From the NCBI GenBank assembly GCA_965368085.1, contig CBDULP010000019.1, positions 1 through 44,608 of the forward strand: a stretch of DNA of 44,608 nucleotides. Direction: 5' to 3'. The notes under the pieces were generated by a model that worked only from the letters and a program-made list of their open reading frames with translations, did not search any database and was not told where the DNA came from. Shown piece after piece: positions 1-8,066 of this stretch. The translations under genes and the position numbers were made by a program. Each line of letters begins with the position of its first letter. Within the stretch, counting starts at the first letter, position 1. Source of the DNA: Peptoclostridium sp965368085 (GTDB taxonomy: Bacteria > Bacillota > Clostridia > Peptostreptococcales > Peptostreptococcaceae).

Positions 1-54
1 TTCCGAGGTTCCCTTGAAAACTTCTATTATATCAACATTGTTTTAAACATGCCC

Positions 55-867
55 TTATTTTTTAATACAATATAAAACTCCCGCTATCTTGTACATGAGT
101 ATTCCTGCGGCTATGCCCGCATTCAGCGATTCGGCGTTGCCGTATATCGGAATCTTGACTTTTATGTCAGACTTTTGAATTATAGACTGATCTATGCCGT
201 TGGCCTCATTTCCTATTACAAGAGCTATCTTTTGTGGATATGATATCTCGTCATAATAATAATCCGTCTCAAGTATGCTCGATGCTAGAGCAAAACCTTC
301 CGCCTTTAGAACGTCTATAGCACTGTCCGAATCGTCCACGCTCAAAATAGGCATTGTGAATATCGATCCCATCGTGGACCTTAAAACTTTGGGATTGTAT
401 ACGTCCACACAGCCTTTGAGAAGCACTACAGCTTCAACTCCTGCAGCATCAGCCGTTCTGATTATCGTTCCCATGTTTCCAGGATCTTGTATTCGATCAA
501 GTACAAGCATAAATCTTGCGCCCTTTTCTATTTGCTCTTCCATTTCAATATTCTTCATGTGGGCCACTGCAATTATTCCCTGTGAATTTTGAGTGTCCGA
601 TATTTCATCAAACAGCTTCTGTGAGAGCTTATACACCCTTGTTCCCTTGCTTTCAAGCTCTTCGAGTACAGATTCACAGAATTCGTTTTTTTCAAAACTT
701 TCGCAAAAAACCGCCATATAGAGCTTTTCGTCTGTCTCCATAGCCTGCTTTATTATCCTGTACCCTTCGACCATGTATTTCTTTTCACGCATTCTGTTTT
801 TCTTTTTCAAAAGGGTTTTTAAATACTTGAATTTCTCATTGTCTTTGCTTTTTATCTCCATATACAT
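55..867 (-). CDS. SpoU/TrmH-family RNA 2'-O-methyltransferase
   Basis: 270 aa, the usual length for RlmB/YsgA-type enzymes that methylate a ribose 2'-O in rRNA using SAM. The first ~100 residues look like the SpoU substrate-binding domain. The SPOUT knot follows, with all three family motifs: DRIQDPGNMGTIIR (residues 124-137), a LVIGNEANGI segment near residue 220, and NAESLNAGIAAGILMY near the C-terminus. ATG at 867 lies 5 nt beyond the end of ktrA, with a GGG-type ribosome site inside the end of ktrA, so the two are probably co-transcribed. The exact nucleotide target cannot be read from sequence. In many Clostridia this gene precedes pheST, which would lie just left of the window. Confidence 0.9.
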   Translation of the reverse strand: MYMEIKSKDNEKFKYLKTLLKKKNRMREKKYMVEGYRIIKQAMETDEKLYMAVFCESFEKNEFCESVLEELESKGTRVYKLSQKLFDEISDTQNSQGIIAVAHMKNIEMEEQIEKGARFMLVLDRIQDPGNMGTIIRTADAAGVEAVVLLKGCVDVYNPKVLRSTMGSIFTMPILSVDDSDSAIDVLKAEGFALASSILETDYYYDEISYPQKIALVIGNEANGIDQSIIQKSDIKVKIPIYGNAESLNAGIAAGILMYKIAGVLYCIKK

Positions 868-871
868 GACA

Positions 872-1525
872 CTAACCCTTTTCCTCTATCTTGTTGATGA
901 CATCGTTCTTGCCTATCACCACAAGTATGTCATTTTTTTCCAGTATCTTTTCTGCTGAAGGCGATATATTGATGCCGTGAGGATATTTTATTGCCATTAC
1001 GTTTATTCCAAATGCAGCTCTAAGGTCAAGGGCTTTTATGGACTTGCCCACCCAGTTTTTAGGAACCACTATCTCAACTATCGAATAGTCCGGCGAGAGT
1101 TCTATATATTCAAGCACATTTTGCGATACCAGGTTATGGGCAACCCGAACACCCATATCCCGTTCCGGGAATACGACCTTATCTGCACCTATCTTGTAAA
1201 GAACTTTTGCTTGCAGCTCGTTTTGAGCCTTGCAAAGCACATATTTAACTCCAAGTTCTTTCGCCATAAGCGTAGTCATTATTGACGATTGTATGTCCGA
1301 TCCTATGCTTACGACAGCAGTGTCGAAATTTCTTATTCCAAGTGATTTCAGCGTCTTCTCGTCAGTGGCATCCGCCTGCACAGCATATGTCACAAAATCC
1401 GAAATATTTTGAACCCTCTCTTCACTCTTATCTACAGCCATAACTTCATGCCCAAGCGCATAAAGGGTTTTTGCAAGAGATGATCCGAATCTTCCGCAGC
1501 CTATTACAGCAAATTGCCTCTTCAT
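872..1525 (-). CDS. ktrA: KtrA/TrkA-family potassium channel regulatory subunit
   Basis: 217 aa, one RCK unit, as in KtrA rather than the double-length TrkA. The N-terminal Rossmann fold carries the nucleotide-binding glycine motif VIGCGRFGSSLA (residues 7-18) and the acidic residue after strand 2 (AVDKSEE). An RCK_C-type domain fills roughly residues 135-215. The family forms a cytoplasmic octameric ring that gates the KtrB pore in response to ATP/ADP. It lies 16 nt after ktrB; ATG 1525 is preceded by AAAGGAG. The pair is a standard two-gene operon with the methylase behind it. Confidence 0.92.
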   Translation of the reverse strand: MKRQFAVIGCGRFGSSLAKTLYALGHEVMAVDKSEERVQNISDFVTYAVQADATDEKTLKSLGIRNFDTAVVSIGSDIQSSIMTTLMAKELGVKYVLCKAQNELQAKVLYKIGADKVVFPERDMGVRVAHNLVSQNVLEYIELSPDYSIVEIVVPKNWVGKSIKALDLRAAFGINVMAIKYPHGINISPSAEKILEKNDILVVIGKNDVINKIEEKG

Positions 1526-1541
1526 AAAGCAATGCTCCTTT

Positions 1542-2888
1542 CTATCCTACAATGACTCTTCCTTCAGGATATTTCGTAAGTGTCTTCTTTTCCCTTCCAG
1601 CAAGTGCAAGAAGCACTGTAAGGGCTCCAACTCTTCCCGAAAACATAAGTATTGAAATAAGTATTTTCCCAGTCATAGAAAGGCTGGATGTCATTCCAAG
1701 GCTAAGACCTACAGTCGCAAATGCAGATACCGTTTCAAAGAATATCTTTAAAAAGTCAAAGCTTTCCGTAAGTGTAAGCGCCATGGTCATTAATATTACA
1801 AGCGACATTCCAATTCCCACTACCGCAAGAGCCTTGTTGACCACCGAATATGATATTCTTCTCTTGAACGCCTCTACGTGCTCTTTTCCCTTGACAAGTG
1901 TAAGCACCGTAAGTATGAGCACAGCCAGAGTGGATGTCTTTATTCCTCCCGCCGTAGATCCCGGAGAACCTCCTATGAACATGAATACTATTGTCAAAAA
2001 TTTAGAACTGTCTCTCATTGAGTCCATATCTATGGTATTAAAACCTGCCGTTCTTGGGGTAACTGACTGGAAAAGGGCTCCAAGCACTTTTCCCTTAGTC
2101 GAAAGAGTTCCAAGTGTTGCAGGATTGTTGAATTCAAGCGCAAAAAACAGCACAAACCCTGTAATTATAAGGCTTGCTGTCATAGAAAGCACCATTTTCG
2201 AATGAAGTGAAAGCCTTTTTAGGCTTCCTGTTTTAAGTATGTCTATTATTACCGTAAAACCTATTCCTCCAAGTATTATGAGCCCCATTATAGTGAAATT
2301 GACTATTATATTGTCAACATAAGGGGTAAGCGATCTTCCATTTCCCACTATGTCAAAACCTGCATTGCAAAATGCGGAAACAGAATGGAATACTCCATAC
2401 GCCACACCCTTTACAAAACCCTTCTCTGGTATGAATACAATCGAAAGTAGAATTGCTCCTATCAGCTCTATAAGAAATGTTCCCACAAGTATGTGCCTTG
2501 TAAGTCTTACCAGCCCTGAAAGGTCGTTTTGATTGAGAGCTTCTTGTATTACCATTCTCTCTCTTAATGATATTCTCTTTCCTATAAGCATTGAAAACAT
2601 TGTCGCCATGGACATGAAACCTACTCCGCCTATTTGAATAAGGCAAAGTATCACTATCTTGCCAAAATCAGTCCAATATGTACCTGTATCAACAACTACA
2701 AGGCCTGTAACACATACAGCCGATGTAGATGTAAAAAGCGCGTTTATAAAACCCACACTCTGCCCGTCTTTGCTGGCAATAGGCATATTCAAAAGCAGCG
2801 CGCCTATAAATATTGTAACCGCAAATCCAACAGCTATTATCTGGGCAGGTGAAAGTGACCTTTCCGTTTTTTCTCTCTTTCTTATCAT
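1542..2888 (-). CDS. ktrB: KtrB/TrkH-family potassium uptake pore protein
   Basis: 448 aa integral membrane protein with the four pore-loop repeats of the TrkH/KtrB family, each with the selectivity-filter glycine: TSTSAVCVTGL (about residue 53), HSVSAFCNAGFD, QSVTPRTAGFN and ETVSAFATVGLS. It conducts K+ into the cell under control of KtrA, encoded next. The open frame extends 24 codons upstream, but ATG 2888 is chosen because AGAGGTGG sits 5-8 nt ahead and the protein then begins with a short basic tail before the first membrane helix, as in the family. Confidence 0.92.
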   Translation of the reverse strand: MIRKREKTERSLSPAQIIAVGFAVTIFIGALLLNMPIASKDGQSVGFINALFTSTSAVCVTGLVVVDTGTYWTDFGKIVILCLIQIGGVGFMSMATMFSMLIGKRISLRERMVIQEALNQNDLSGLVRLTRHILVGTFLIELIGAILLSIVFIPEKGFVKGVAYGVFHSVSAFCNAGFDIVGNGRSLTPYVDNIIVNFTIMGLIILGGIGFTVIIDILKTGSLKRLSLHSKMVLSMTASLIITGFVLFFALEFNNPATLGTLSTKGKVLGALFQSVTPRTAGFNTIDMDSMRDSSKFLTIVFMFIGGSPGSTAGGIKTSTLAVLILTVLTLVKGKEHVEAFKRRISYSVVNKALAVVGIGMSLVILMTMALTLTESFDFLKIFFETVSAFATVGLSLGMTSSLSMTGKILISILMFSGRVGALTVLLALAGREKKTLTKYPEGRVIVG

Positions 2889-3010
2889 ATAGTCCACCTC
2901 TTTTAAAAGAGACTTAAACGCCATAAATATATTATTAGCAAAACAATTATAACCTTCCAATTGAAATCAAAATCCACATCCATATTCTGTTTCGATTTTC
3001 ATTCTAAACA

Positions 3011-3040
3011 AAAGGCAAGTCTCAAAAGAGACTTGCCTAT
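3011..3040 (-). terminator. Intrinsic terminator of the infC-rpmI-rplT operon
   Basis: Perfect 10-bp inverted repeat GGCAAGTCTC/GAGACTTGCC (3014-3037) with a 4-nt loop, followed on the minus strand by TTTTG. It lies 25 nt beyond the rplT stop and separates the ribosomal operon from ktrB. Confidence 0.88.
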
Positions 3041-3062
3041 TTATTTAAATTCTAGATGAATA

Positions 3063-3422
3063 TTAAGCGTTAAGCTTTTGCTTAGCAACTTCTACAAGCT
3101 GCTTGAATCCTTCTGGATCATGTATAGCCATTTCTGAAAGCATTTTTCTGTTTATATTTACGTCTGCAAGCTTAAGTCCGCTTATGAATCTAGAATAAGA
3201 AAGTCCGTGCATTCTAGTTCCAGCGTTTATTCTTGTTATCCAAAGCTTTCTGAAGTCTCTCTTCTTAAGCTTTCTACCAACGTATGCGTTTCTAAGCGCC
3301 TTCATAACGAATTGGTTTGCTGGTCTGAACAGTTTGCTTCTAGCTCCCTTGAAGCCTTTCGCAAGCTTTAGTATCTTTTTATGTCTTCTACGGGCTGTAA
3401 CACCCTTTTTTACTCTTGCCAT
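3063..3422 (-). CDS. rplT: 50S ribosomal protein L20
   Basis: 119 aa, full length and unmistakable: it begins MARVKKGVTARRRHKKILKLAKGFKGA with the basic N-terminal extension that threads into 23S rRNA during early 50S assembly, and has the conserved LWITRINAGTR segment. Third gene of the infC-rpmI-rplT operon. In Bacillus and many Firmicutes L20 binds the leader of this operon and causes premature termination; the leader and terminator needed for this are visible upstream of infC here. Confidence 0.98.
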   Translation of the reverse strand: MARVKKGVTARRRHKKILKLAKGFKGARSKLFRPANQFVMKALRNAYVGRKLKKRDFRKLWITRINAGTRMHGLSYSRFISGLKLADVNINRKMLSEMAIHDPEGFKQLVEVAKQKLNA

Positions 3423-3452
3423 TTCTTTTTCACTCCTTATCTGAACCTAATA

Positions 3453-3650
3453 TTAAAGGTATGGTAATAATGTAGCTATTCTCTTCATGTCGCCATCGCT
3501 AACTACAGTTGCCTGTCTAAGATTTCTCTTAGTCTTAGCTGACTTCTTAGTAAGTATATGTCTTCTGAACGCTTTGCTTCTCTTAAGTTTTCCACTTCCT
3601 GTTTTTTTGAATCTCTTAGCTGCTCCTCTATGAGTTTTCATCTTTGGCAT
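3453..3650 (-). CDS. rpmI: 50S ribosomal protein L35
   Basis: 65 aa, very basic, beginning MPKMKTHRGAAKRFKKTGSGK, the conserved L35 start. It lies between infC and rplT with 25-30 nt gaps, the gene order conserved across Firmicutes. ATG 3650 is preceded by a GAGAGGAGG ribosome site. A structural protein of the large subunit, expected to share the L20 feedback control of the operon. Confidence 0.98.
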   Translation of the reverse strand: MPKMKTHRGAAKRFKKTGSGKLKRSKAFRRHILTKKSAKTKRNLRQATVVSDGDMKRIATLLPYL

Positions 3651-3675
3651 GCTAATTTCCTCCTCTCAATATATC

Positions 3676-4188
3676 TTACTTCTCTACTGGTTCAAGAATC
3701 ACAACCAGGCTATTTCCTTCAAATTTTGGTCTAGCCTCTGGCTTTCCAAAATCAGATAGCTTTGCTATGAAGTTGTTTATAACTTCAAAACCTATTTCCT
3801 TATGTCCAAGTTCTCTTCCTCTAAATCTTACAACAACCTTTACCTTATCTCCCTTTTCAAGGAATTTCGAAGCCATTTTCGACTTAGTCATAAGGTCGTT
3901 TTCTTCTATTCTTGGTCTGAGTCTTATCTCTTTTACAGTTATTATTTTCTGCTTTTTCTTTGACTCTTTTTCCTTCTTAGAGATTTCGTACTTGTATTTT
4001 CCATAGTCTAAAAACTTACATACGGGCGGTTTTGCTTCAGGAGCAACTTTTACAAGATCCAGTTCTTTTTCCCTTGCCATTTGCAGCGCTTCTTTAAGCG
4101 GCACTATTCCAAGCTGTTCCCCTTTATCAGATATGAGTCTTACTTCCCTGTCCCTTATCTGCTCGTTAATTTGTAATTCTTTAATAAT
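3676..4188 (-). CDS. infC: Translation initiation factor IF-3 (probable AUU start)
   Basis: About 170 aa; N-domain (QINEQIRDREVRLISDKGEQLGIVPL), a lysine-rich linker near residue 80, and a C-domain ending VVILEP. IF-3 binds the 30S subunit, prevents premature 50S joining and proofreads initiator tRNA and start codon. No ATG is present at the N-terminus. The in-frame GTG at 4194 overlaps the GGAGG ribosome site (4194-4198) and cannot be used with it. The in-frame ATT codons at 4188 and 4185 lie 5 and 8 nt after GGAGG. IF-3 genes of many bacteria start with AUU, through which the factor represses its own translation. I give the first ATT; 4185 is equally possible. Confidence 0.93.
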   Translation of the reverse strand: MIKELQINEQIRDREVRLISDKGEQLGIVPLKEALQMAREKELDLVKVAPEAKPPVCKFLDYGKYKYEISKKEKESKKKQKIITVKEIRLRPRIEENDLMTKSKMASKFLEKGDKVKVVVRFRGRELGHKEIGFEVINNFIAKLSDFGKPEARPKFEGNSLVVILEPVEK

Positions 4189-4241
4189 TAACACCTCCGT
4201 TTTTTTTTAGCAACCCGAATTAGCTACAACAAACATATAAT

Positions 4242-4400
4242 ATAAAAAGCGGATGGCAACAACCATCCGCTAATAAAATACACAGTAACCAAACACGTCA
4301 ATATCATCTGACTTGTAAGTGAATCTACACTGTATTAACCCGTACACGGCTCTCGCTGGGGTGAGAAGCGGATAGCTTCTTCTTTGTTTTAACACTCTTA
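4242..4400 (-). promoter_or_regulatory. L20-type autoregulatory leader with attenuator hairpin
   Basis: About 200 nt of untranslated leader separate the promoter at 4403-4431 from infC. It ends in a textbook intrinsic terminator on the minus strand: AGCGGATGG/CCATCCGCT (stem 4248-4271, 9 bp, 6-nt loop) followed by a T-run, roughly 50 nt before the IF-3 start. Firmicute infC-rpmI-rplT operons carry an L20 leader that terminates transcription when L20 is in excess. Position, length and terminator fit; I could not check the L20-binding fold base by base. Confidence 0.75.
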
Positions 4401-4402
4401 AA

Positions 4403-4431
4403 AGTATATCATTTCAAAATACAGTTGTCAA
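4403..4431 (-). promoter_or_regulatory. Promoter of infC-rpmI-rplT
   Basis: Minus-strand TTGACA (4426-4431), 17-nt spacer, TATACT (4403-4408): near-consensus sigma-A promoter placed between the thrS stop and the L20-type leader, so the ribosomal operon does not depend on thrS transcription. Confidence 0.88.
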
Positions 4432-4439
4432 TGATATTT

Positions 4440-6359
4440 TTATATGTTCATTGTTCTATTTTTTTCTTCTTCTTTTATTACATTCACAAAATCATCCATA
4501 TTCATCGATCCAAGCTCTCCCTTGTCTCTTGAGCGAACCGAAACATTGGCAGCCTCGACTTCTTTTTCTCCTATTATAAGCATGTATGGAACCTTTTCAA
4601 GCTGTGCTTCTCTTATTTTGTACCCTATCTTCTCAGCCCTGTTGTCAAGTTCCACTCTCATGCCCATGTTGAACAGCTTGTCTTTGACCTCTTTTGCATA
4701 ATCCATGAACTTGTCTGATATAGGAAGTACTTTAACCTGTACTGGGGCTATCCAAGTAGGGAATTTGCCTGCGAAATGCTCTATAAGTATTCCTATGAAT
4801 CTTTCTATACTTCCGAACGCAACCCTGTGTATCATTATAGGTCTGTGCTTTTCTCCGTCCTTTCCTATATAAGTAAGGTCGAATCTTTGAGGAAGCTGCA
4901 TGTCAAGCTGTATAGTACCACACTGCCAGGTTCTGCCTATGCAGTCTTCAAGGTGGAAGTCTATCTTAGGTCCGTAGAAAGCCCCGTCTCCTGCGTTAAG
5001 CTTGTATTCAAGCCCCATTTCCTCAAGAGCTTCTCTAAGTCCGTTTTCAGCCATTTCCCACTCTTCGTCAGATCCCATTGAATCTTCTGGTCTTGTAGAA
5101 AGCTCTACGTGGTACTTGAATCCAAATGTATTGTATATCTCATCTATAAGAGTTGCAACGCCTTTTATCTCATCTTTTATCTGCTCTGGAAGCATGAATA
5201 TGTGGGCGTCGTCCTGAGTGAATGCCCTGACTCTCATAAGTCCGTGAAGAGCTCCTGAAAGCTCGTGTCTGTGGACTCTTCCTATTTCACCGACTCTTAT
5301 AGGGAAGTCTCTGTAAGAGTGCATCTTGGACTTGTACTCAAGCATTCCGCCTGGACAGTTCATAGGCTTTATGGCATAGTCCTCTCCGTCTATGTCAAGA
5401 GTGTACATGTTTTCCTTGTAATGGTACCAGTGGCCTGAAGTCTCCCAAAGCTCCTTGTTAAGTATCATAGGCGTTTCGATCTCAACGTATCCCCATCTTC
5501 TGTGAACTTCTCTCCAGTATCCCAAAAGTTTGTTTTTAAGCTCTGTTCCTCTTGGAAGGAAGAATGGGAATCCAGGTCCCATGTCAGACATCATGAAAAG
5601 TCCAAGTTCTTTTCCAAGTTTTCTGTGGTCTCTCTTTTTAGCCTCTTCAAGCATGTTAAGGTATTCATCAAGTTCTTTTTTCTTTTCAAATGAAGTTCCG
5701 TATATCCTTTGAAGCATTTTATTCTTCTCATCGCCTCTCCAGTAAGCTCCTGCAAGGCTTAGGAGTTTGAATGCCTTTACTTTTTTAGTCGATGCAAGGT
5801 GAGGCCCCTTGCAAAGGTCTACAAAGTCTCCCTGTTTGTAGAATGATATTATAGAGTCTTCTGGAAGGTCTTCTATAAGCTCTACCTTGTAGTCTTCTCC
5901 CATTTTCTTCATAAGCTCTATTGCTTCGTTTCTTGGAAGCTCAAATCTTTCTATTGAGTGATCTTCCTTTGTTATCTTCTTCATTTCAGCTTCTATCTTT
6001 TCAAGATCTTCCGGAGTAATCTTTTCGTCAAGATCTATATCATAATAGAATCCACTCTCTATTGCAGGTCCTATCGCAAGCTTTGCCTCTGGATAAACCC
6101 TTTTTATAGCCTGTGCAAGTATGTGGGCACTTGTATGTCTGAATACGTCTTTTCCCTCTTCATCACTGAATCTCAAGAAGTTAACCTCTGCATCACTTTC
6201 AAGCTTGTATTCAAGTCCAACTTTGTTTCCGTCAACTTCTCCTGCAACCACGCTTCTTGCAAATCCATCGCTTATTGATTTTGCAACGTCAAGAAGCACT
6301 ACTCCGCTTTCAAACTCTTTTACAGAGCCGTCTTTTAAAGTTATCTTTATGCTACTCAT
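4440..6359 (-). CDS. thrS: Threonyl-tRNA synthetase
   Basis: 639 aa, normal length. Domains in order: TGS (residues 1-62), the editing/SAD domain with the HxxxH metal site HTSAH (75-79) and a second Cys/His pair (LCKGPH), the class II catalytic core with MNCPGG near residue 335 (Zn-binding Cys that recognises threonine) and motif 2/3 arginines, and the C-terminal anticodon domain. The frame is open 18 codons further upstream, but ATG 6359 has GGGGAGG about 9 nt ahead and starts exactly at the TGS domain. It is controlled by the T-box leader directly upstream. Confidence 0.97.
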   Translation of the reverse strand: MSSIKITLKDGSVKEFESGVVLLDVAKSISDGFARSVVAGEVDGNKVGLEYKLESDAEVNFLRFSDEEGKDVFRHTSAHILAQAIKRVYPEAKLAIGPAIESGFYYDIDLDEKITPEDLEKIEAEMKKITKEDHSIERFELPRNEAIELMKKMGEDYKVELIEDLPEDSIISFYKQGDFVDLCKGPHLASTKKVKAFKLLSLAGAYWRGDEKNKMLQRIYGTSFEKKKELDEYLNMLEEAKKRDHRKLGKELGLFMMSDMGPGFPFFLPRGTELKNKLLGYWREVHRRWGYVEIETPMILNKELWETSGHWYHYKENMYTLDIDGEDYAIKPMNCPGGMLEYKSKMHSYRDFPIRVGEIGRVHRHELSGALHGLMRVRAFTQDDAHIFMLPEQIKDEIKGVATLIDEIYNTFGFKYHVELSTRPEDSMGSDEEWEMAENGLREALEEMGLEYKLNAGDGAFYGPKIDFHLEDCIGRTWQCGTIQLDMQLPQRFDLTYIGKDGEKHRPIMIHRVAFGSIERFIGILIEHFAGKFPTWIAPVQVKVLPISDKFMDYAKEVKDKLFNMGMRVELDNRAEKIGYKIREAQLEKVPYMLIIGEKEVEAANVSVRSRDKGELGSMNMDDFVNVIKEEEKNRTMNI

Positions 6360-6420
6360 TGTATATTCCTCCCCTAGTTTATTTAAATAAATGCTGCACT
6401 GAATATGCCACATTATTGCA

Positions 6421-6700
6421 ATAAAAAAACTCCCATCCTAAAAAATAGGACGAGAGTTTGAAATCGCGGTTCCACCTAAATTGATCGCCGCAGACAGCGA
6501 CAGATCCACTCTAAAAGCCGTTAACGCCGGCAACACGCAGACCATTTCACATCAGCTACTAAGGTCCTTGCTCCAAGGTAGTTTTCAACTGTCCATGCCT
6601 AAAAGCGCTTACAGCCGGTGGCGCCTTCTCTCTTTAAGCTGGGGTCAATCTACTCTTCCTCTTCTGCGCATTTGCAGTATGCATTCTAATTTTGATTAAA
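6421..6700 (-). promoter_or_regulatory. T-box leader (tRNA-Thr sensing) of thrS
   Basis: A ~280-nt leader on the minus strand with the T-box core AGGTGGAACCGCG (6465-6477), which pairs with the acceptor end of uncharged tRNA. It is followed at once by a 13-bp terminator hairpin (stem arms 6428-6440 and 6446-6458) and seven T's. Uncharged tRNA-Thr would stabilise the antiterminator and allow thrS transcription. ACC triplets (Thr) occur in the upstream stem I region, for example in GAAAACTACC, but I could not fix the specifier loop with certainty. Confidence 0.93.
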
Positions 6701-6703
6701 GTA

Positions 6704-6732
6704 AATATATACCTTAATGGAAAATTTGTCAA
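6704..6732 (-). promoter_or_regulatory. Promoter of the thrS T-box transcript
   Basis: Minus-strand TTGACA (6727-6732), 17-nt spacer, TATATT (6704-6709), placed so that transcription starts just ahead of T-box stem I. Confidence 0.85.
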
Positions 6733-6867
6733 TACCGTTTCTCTATTTTCTTATAATTTGGGTATACTAATATAATAGCCTTATTTATACTAATAATACT
6801 GCAAAAATCCTCAAGTGTGGCGAATCCCTCACTTAATCTGGAAATAAAAATACAAGGAGAAAATATA

Positions 6868-7581
6868 ATGGATATGAATCTATTTTTGAAAAAATACAAT
6901 ATAACAAATGAAGTATTTCTCCAAAGCGGTTTTTCCTGGGAAGAGCTAATGTCAATATACAGGGATTATATCTGCAAGATAAACGAGCTTGAATACGCCG
7001 CGGAATACCTCGCCTCAATGCTGAGAAAAGCTCCGAACATCCACTCAGTAAAGTTCAGAGTCAAAGATCCCGAACATCTGATAGAAAAGATAATAAGGAA
7101 AAAAATAAAAAGACCTCACATGTCAATAGACGTATCCAATTACCAGGAATTCATGACAGATCTTATAGGAACGAGGGTGATACACCTTTTCAAGGAAGAC
7201 TGGGAGGATATAGACAAGTTCATAAGAGACAGGTGGCACCTTGCCGAGAAGCCTCAGGCAAACTTTAAAAGTGGCGATACCGGAGCTTTCTTTGAAAATT
7301 TAATTTCAAAGGATTTTGACATAAGATACCGCGAATTCGGCTACAGATCCATACACTATCTTGTAAAAATTGAAACAGGAGACGTGCCGCTTATTGCTGA
7401 AATACAGCTTCGGACAATATTTGAAGAGGCTTGGAGCGAAATAGACCACCACATACGCTACCCATATAATACGGATAATCCCATAATTGGAAACTACCTC
7501 AAAATACTCAACCAGCTGTCGTCCACGGCAGATGACATGGCGTCGTTTTTGAAGGTCTTTGAAAAGGACCTCAAAAAATGA
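6868..7581 (+). CDS. RelA/SpoT-domain small alarmone synthetase-like protein
   Basis: 237 aa, single-domain, lacking the HD hydrolase, TGS and ACT domains of long Rel proteins, so a small alarmone synthetase candidate making (p)ppGpp from GTP/GDP and ATP. Visible synthetase signatures are the GTRVIHLF strand, FGYRSIHYLV (substrate-binding G-loop region) and AEIQLRTIFEEAWSEIDHHI, with catalytic-type Gln and Glu. It is somewhat longer than RelQ, with a distinct N-terminal helix. ATG 6868 is used because AAGGAG lies 7 nt ahead; the frame's upstream ATG has no ribosome site. It is one of few plus-strand genes here and converges with the HesB-like gene on a shared hairpin. Confidence 0.82.
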   Translation: MDMNLFLKKYNITNEVFLQSGFSWEELMSIYRDYICKINELEYAAEYLASMLRKAPNIHSVKFRVKDPEHLIEKIIRKKIKRPHMSIDVSNYQEFMTDLIGTRVIHLFKEDWEDIDKFIRDRWHLAEKPQANFKSGDTGAFFENLISKDFDIRYREFGYRSIHYLVKIETGDVPLIAEIQLRTIFEEAWSEIDHHIRYPYNTDNPIIGNYLKILNQLSSTADDMASFLKVFEKDLKK

Positions 7582-7606
7582 AAAACCCGGCAGTAATGCC
7601 GGGTCA
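7582..7606. terminator. Bidirectional terminator between the alarmone synthetase and HesB-like genes
   Basis: Perfect hairpin ACCCGGCA/TGCCGGGT (7585-7604) with a GTAA loop. The minus-strand side is followed by TTTTT, making it the terminator of the HesB-like selenoprotein gene; it also lies immediately after the plus-strand stop at 7581. Confidence 0.85.
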
Positions 7607-7637
7607 TTAATTGTTAATATCAGTATTAAAATTGTTT

Positions 7638-7952
7638 TTAGCCGCAGCTTCCTCCGCAAGAACTACATCCTGATTCAGGTGCCACTTCAGGTGTCACACG
7701 GAATCCCTGTCCGAAAGTCTCAACCGCAAATCCACCGTACTGCGCTACAAGGTCCTTGTCAACTACAAATGCAACCCGTCCAGAGTTGTCTACCTCATCA
7801 TTTTCCTTTTGCTCATCCAGAGCAAGTCCAAATACTGGGCCGCCTCAACCCATTCCTGCGACATATATTCTTACGTTCTCAGGCTGGTCTGCATTTTGCT
7901 CCATAACCTCAACTATGCTGTTTACAGCAGCCTCATCTATTGTTATCTTCAA
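7638..7952 (-). CDS. HesB/IscA-like selenoprotein (in-frame UGA = Sec36)
   Basis: Read through one TGA (7845-7847), the minus strand gives a continuous 104-aa protein: MKITIDEAAVNS... AGM-G-U-GG-PVFGLALDEQ ... ending ESGCSSCGGSCG. This has the layout of HesB/IscA-like (FeS-biogenesis fold) proteins, and HesB-like proteins with Sec in the GxUGGP motif are a known selenoprotein family of anaerobes. The Sec replaces the first conserved cluster Cys; the Cys-rich tail supplies four more thiols. The start is taken as TTG 7952: GGTGA lies 5 nt upstream, whereas the in-frame ATG 7964 and GTG 7961 sit on or against the ribosome site. Own promoter at 7996-8024. Likely role in Fe-S or redox chemistry; the substrate is unknown. 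Conventional gene calling would split or miss it. Confidence 0.88.
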
Positions 7953-7995
7953 TATATTCACCATCCTTAATAACATGATATTTACTCTCATTACG

Positions 7996-8024
7996 AATAT
8001 ATCACTTAGACCACATTATGTCAA
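7996..8024 (-). promoter_or_regulatory. Promoter of the HesB-like selenoprotein gene
   Basis: Minus-strand TTGACA (8019-8024), 17-nt spacer, TATATT (7996-8001), about 40 nt ahead of the start codon. Strong near-consensus sigma-A promoter, showing that the UGA-interrupted frame is an independent, expressed gene. Confidence 0.85.
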
Positions 8025-8066
8025 ATTTTTATAACGAAGCTGTTTTGCATATCATTTACTTATAGT

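Noticed and set aside
1..54. T-box or promoter for a downstream pheST operon at the left edge
   Set aside because: A TATAAT-like hexamer occurs near 27-32 on the minus strand, but the sequence is too short to show a -35 element, a T-box core or a gene.
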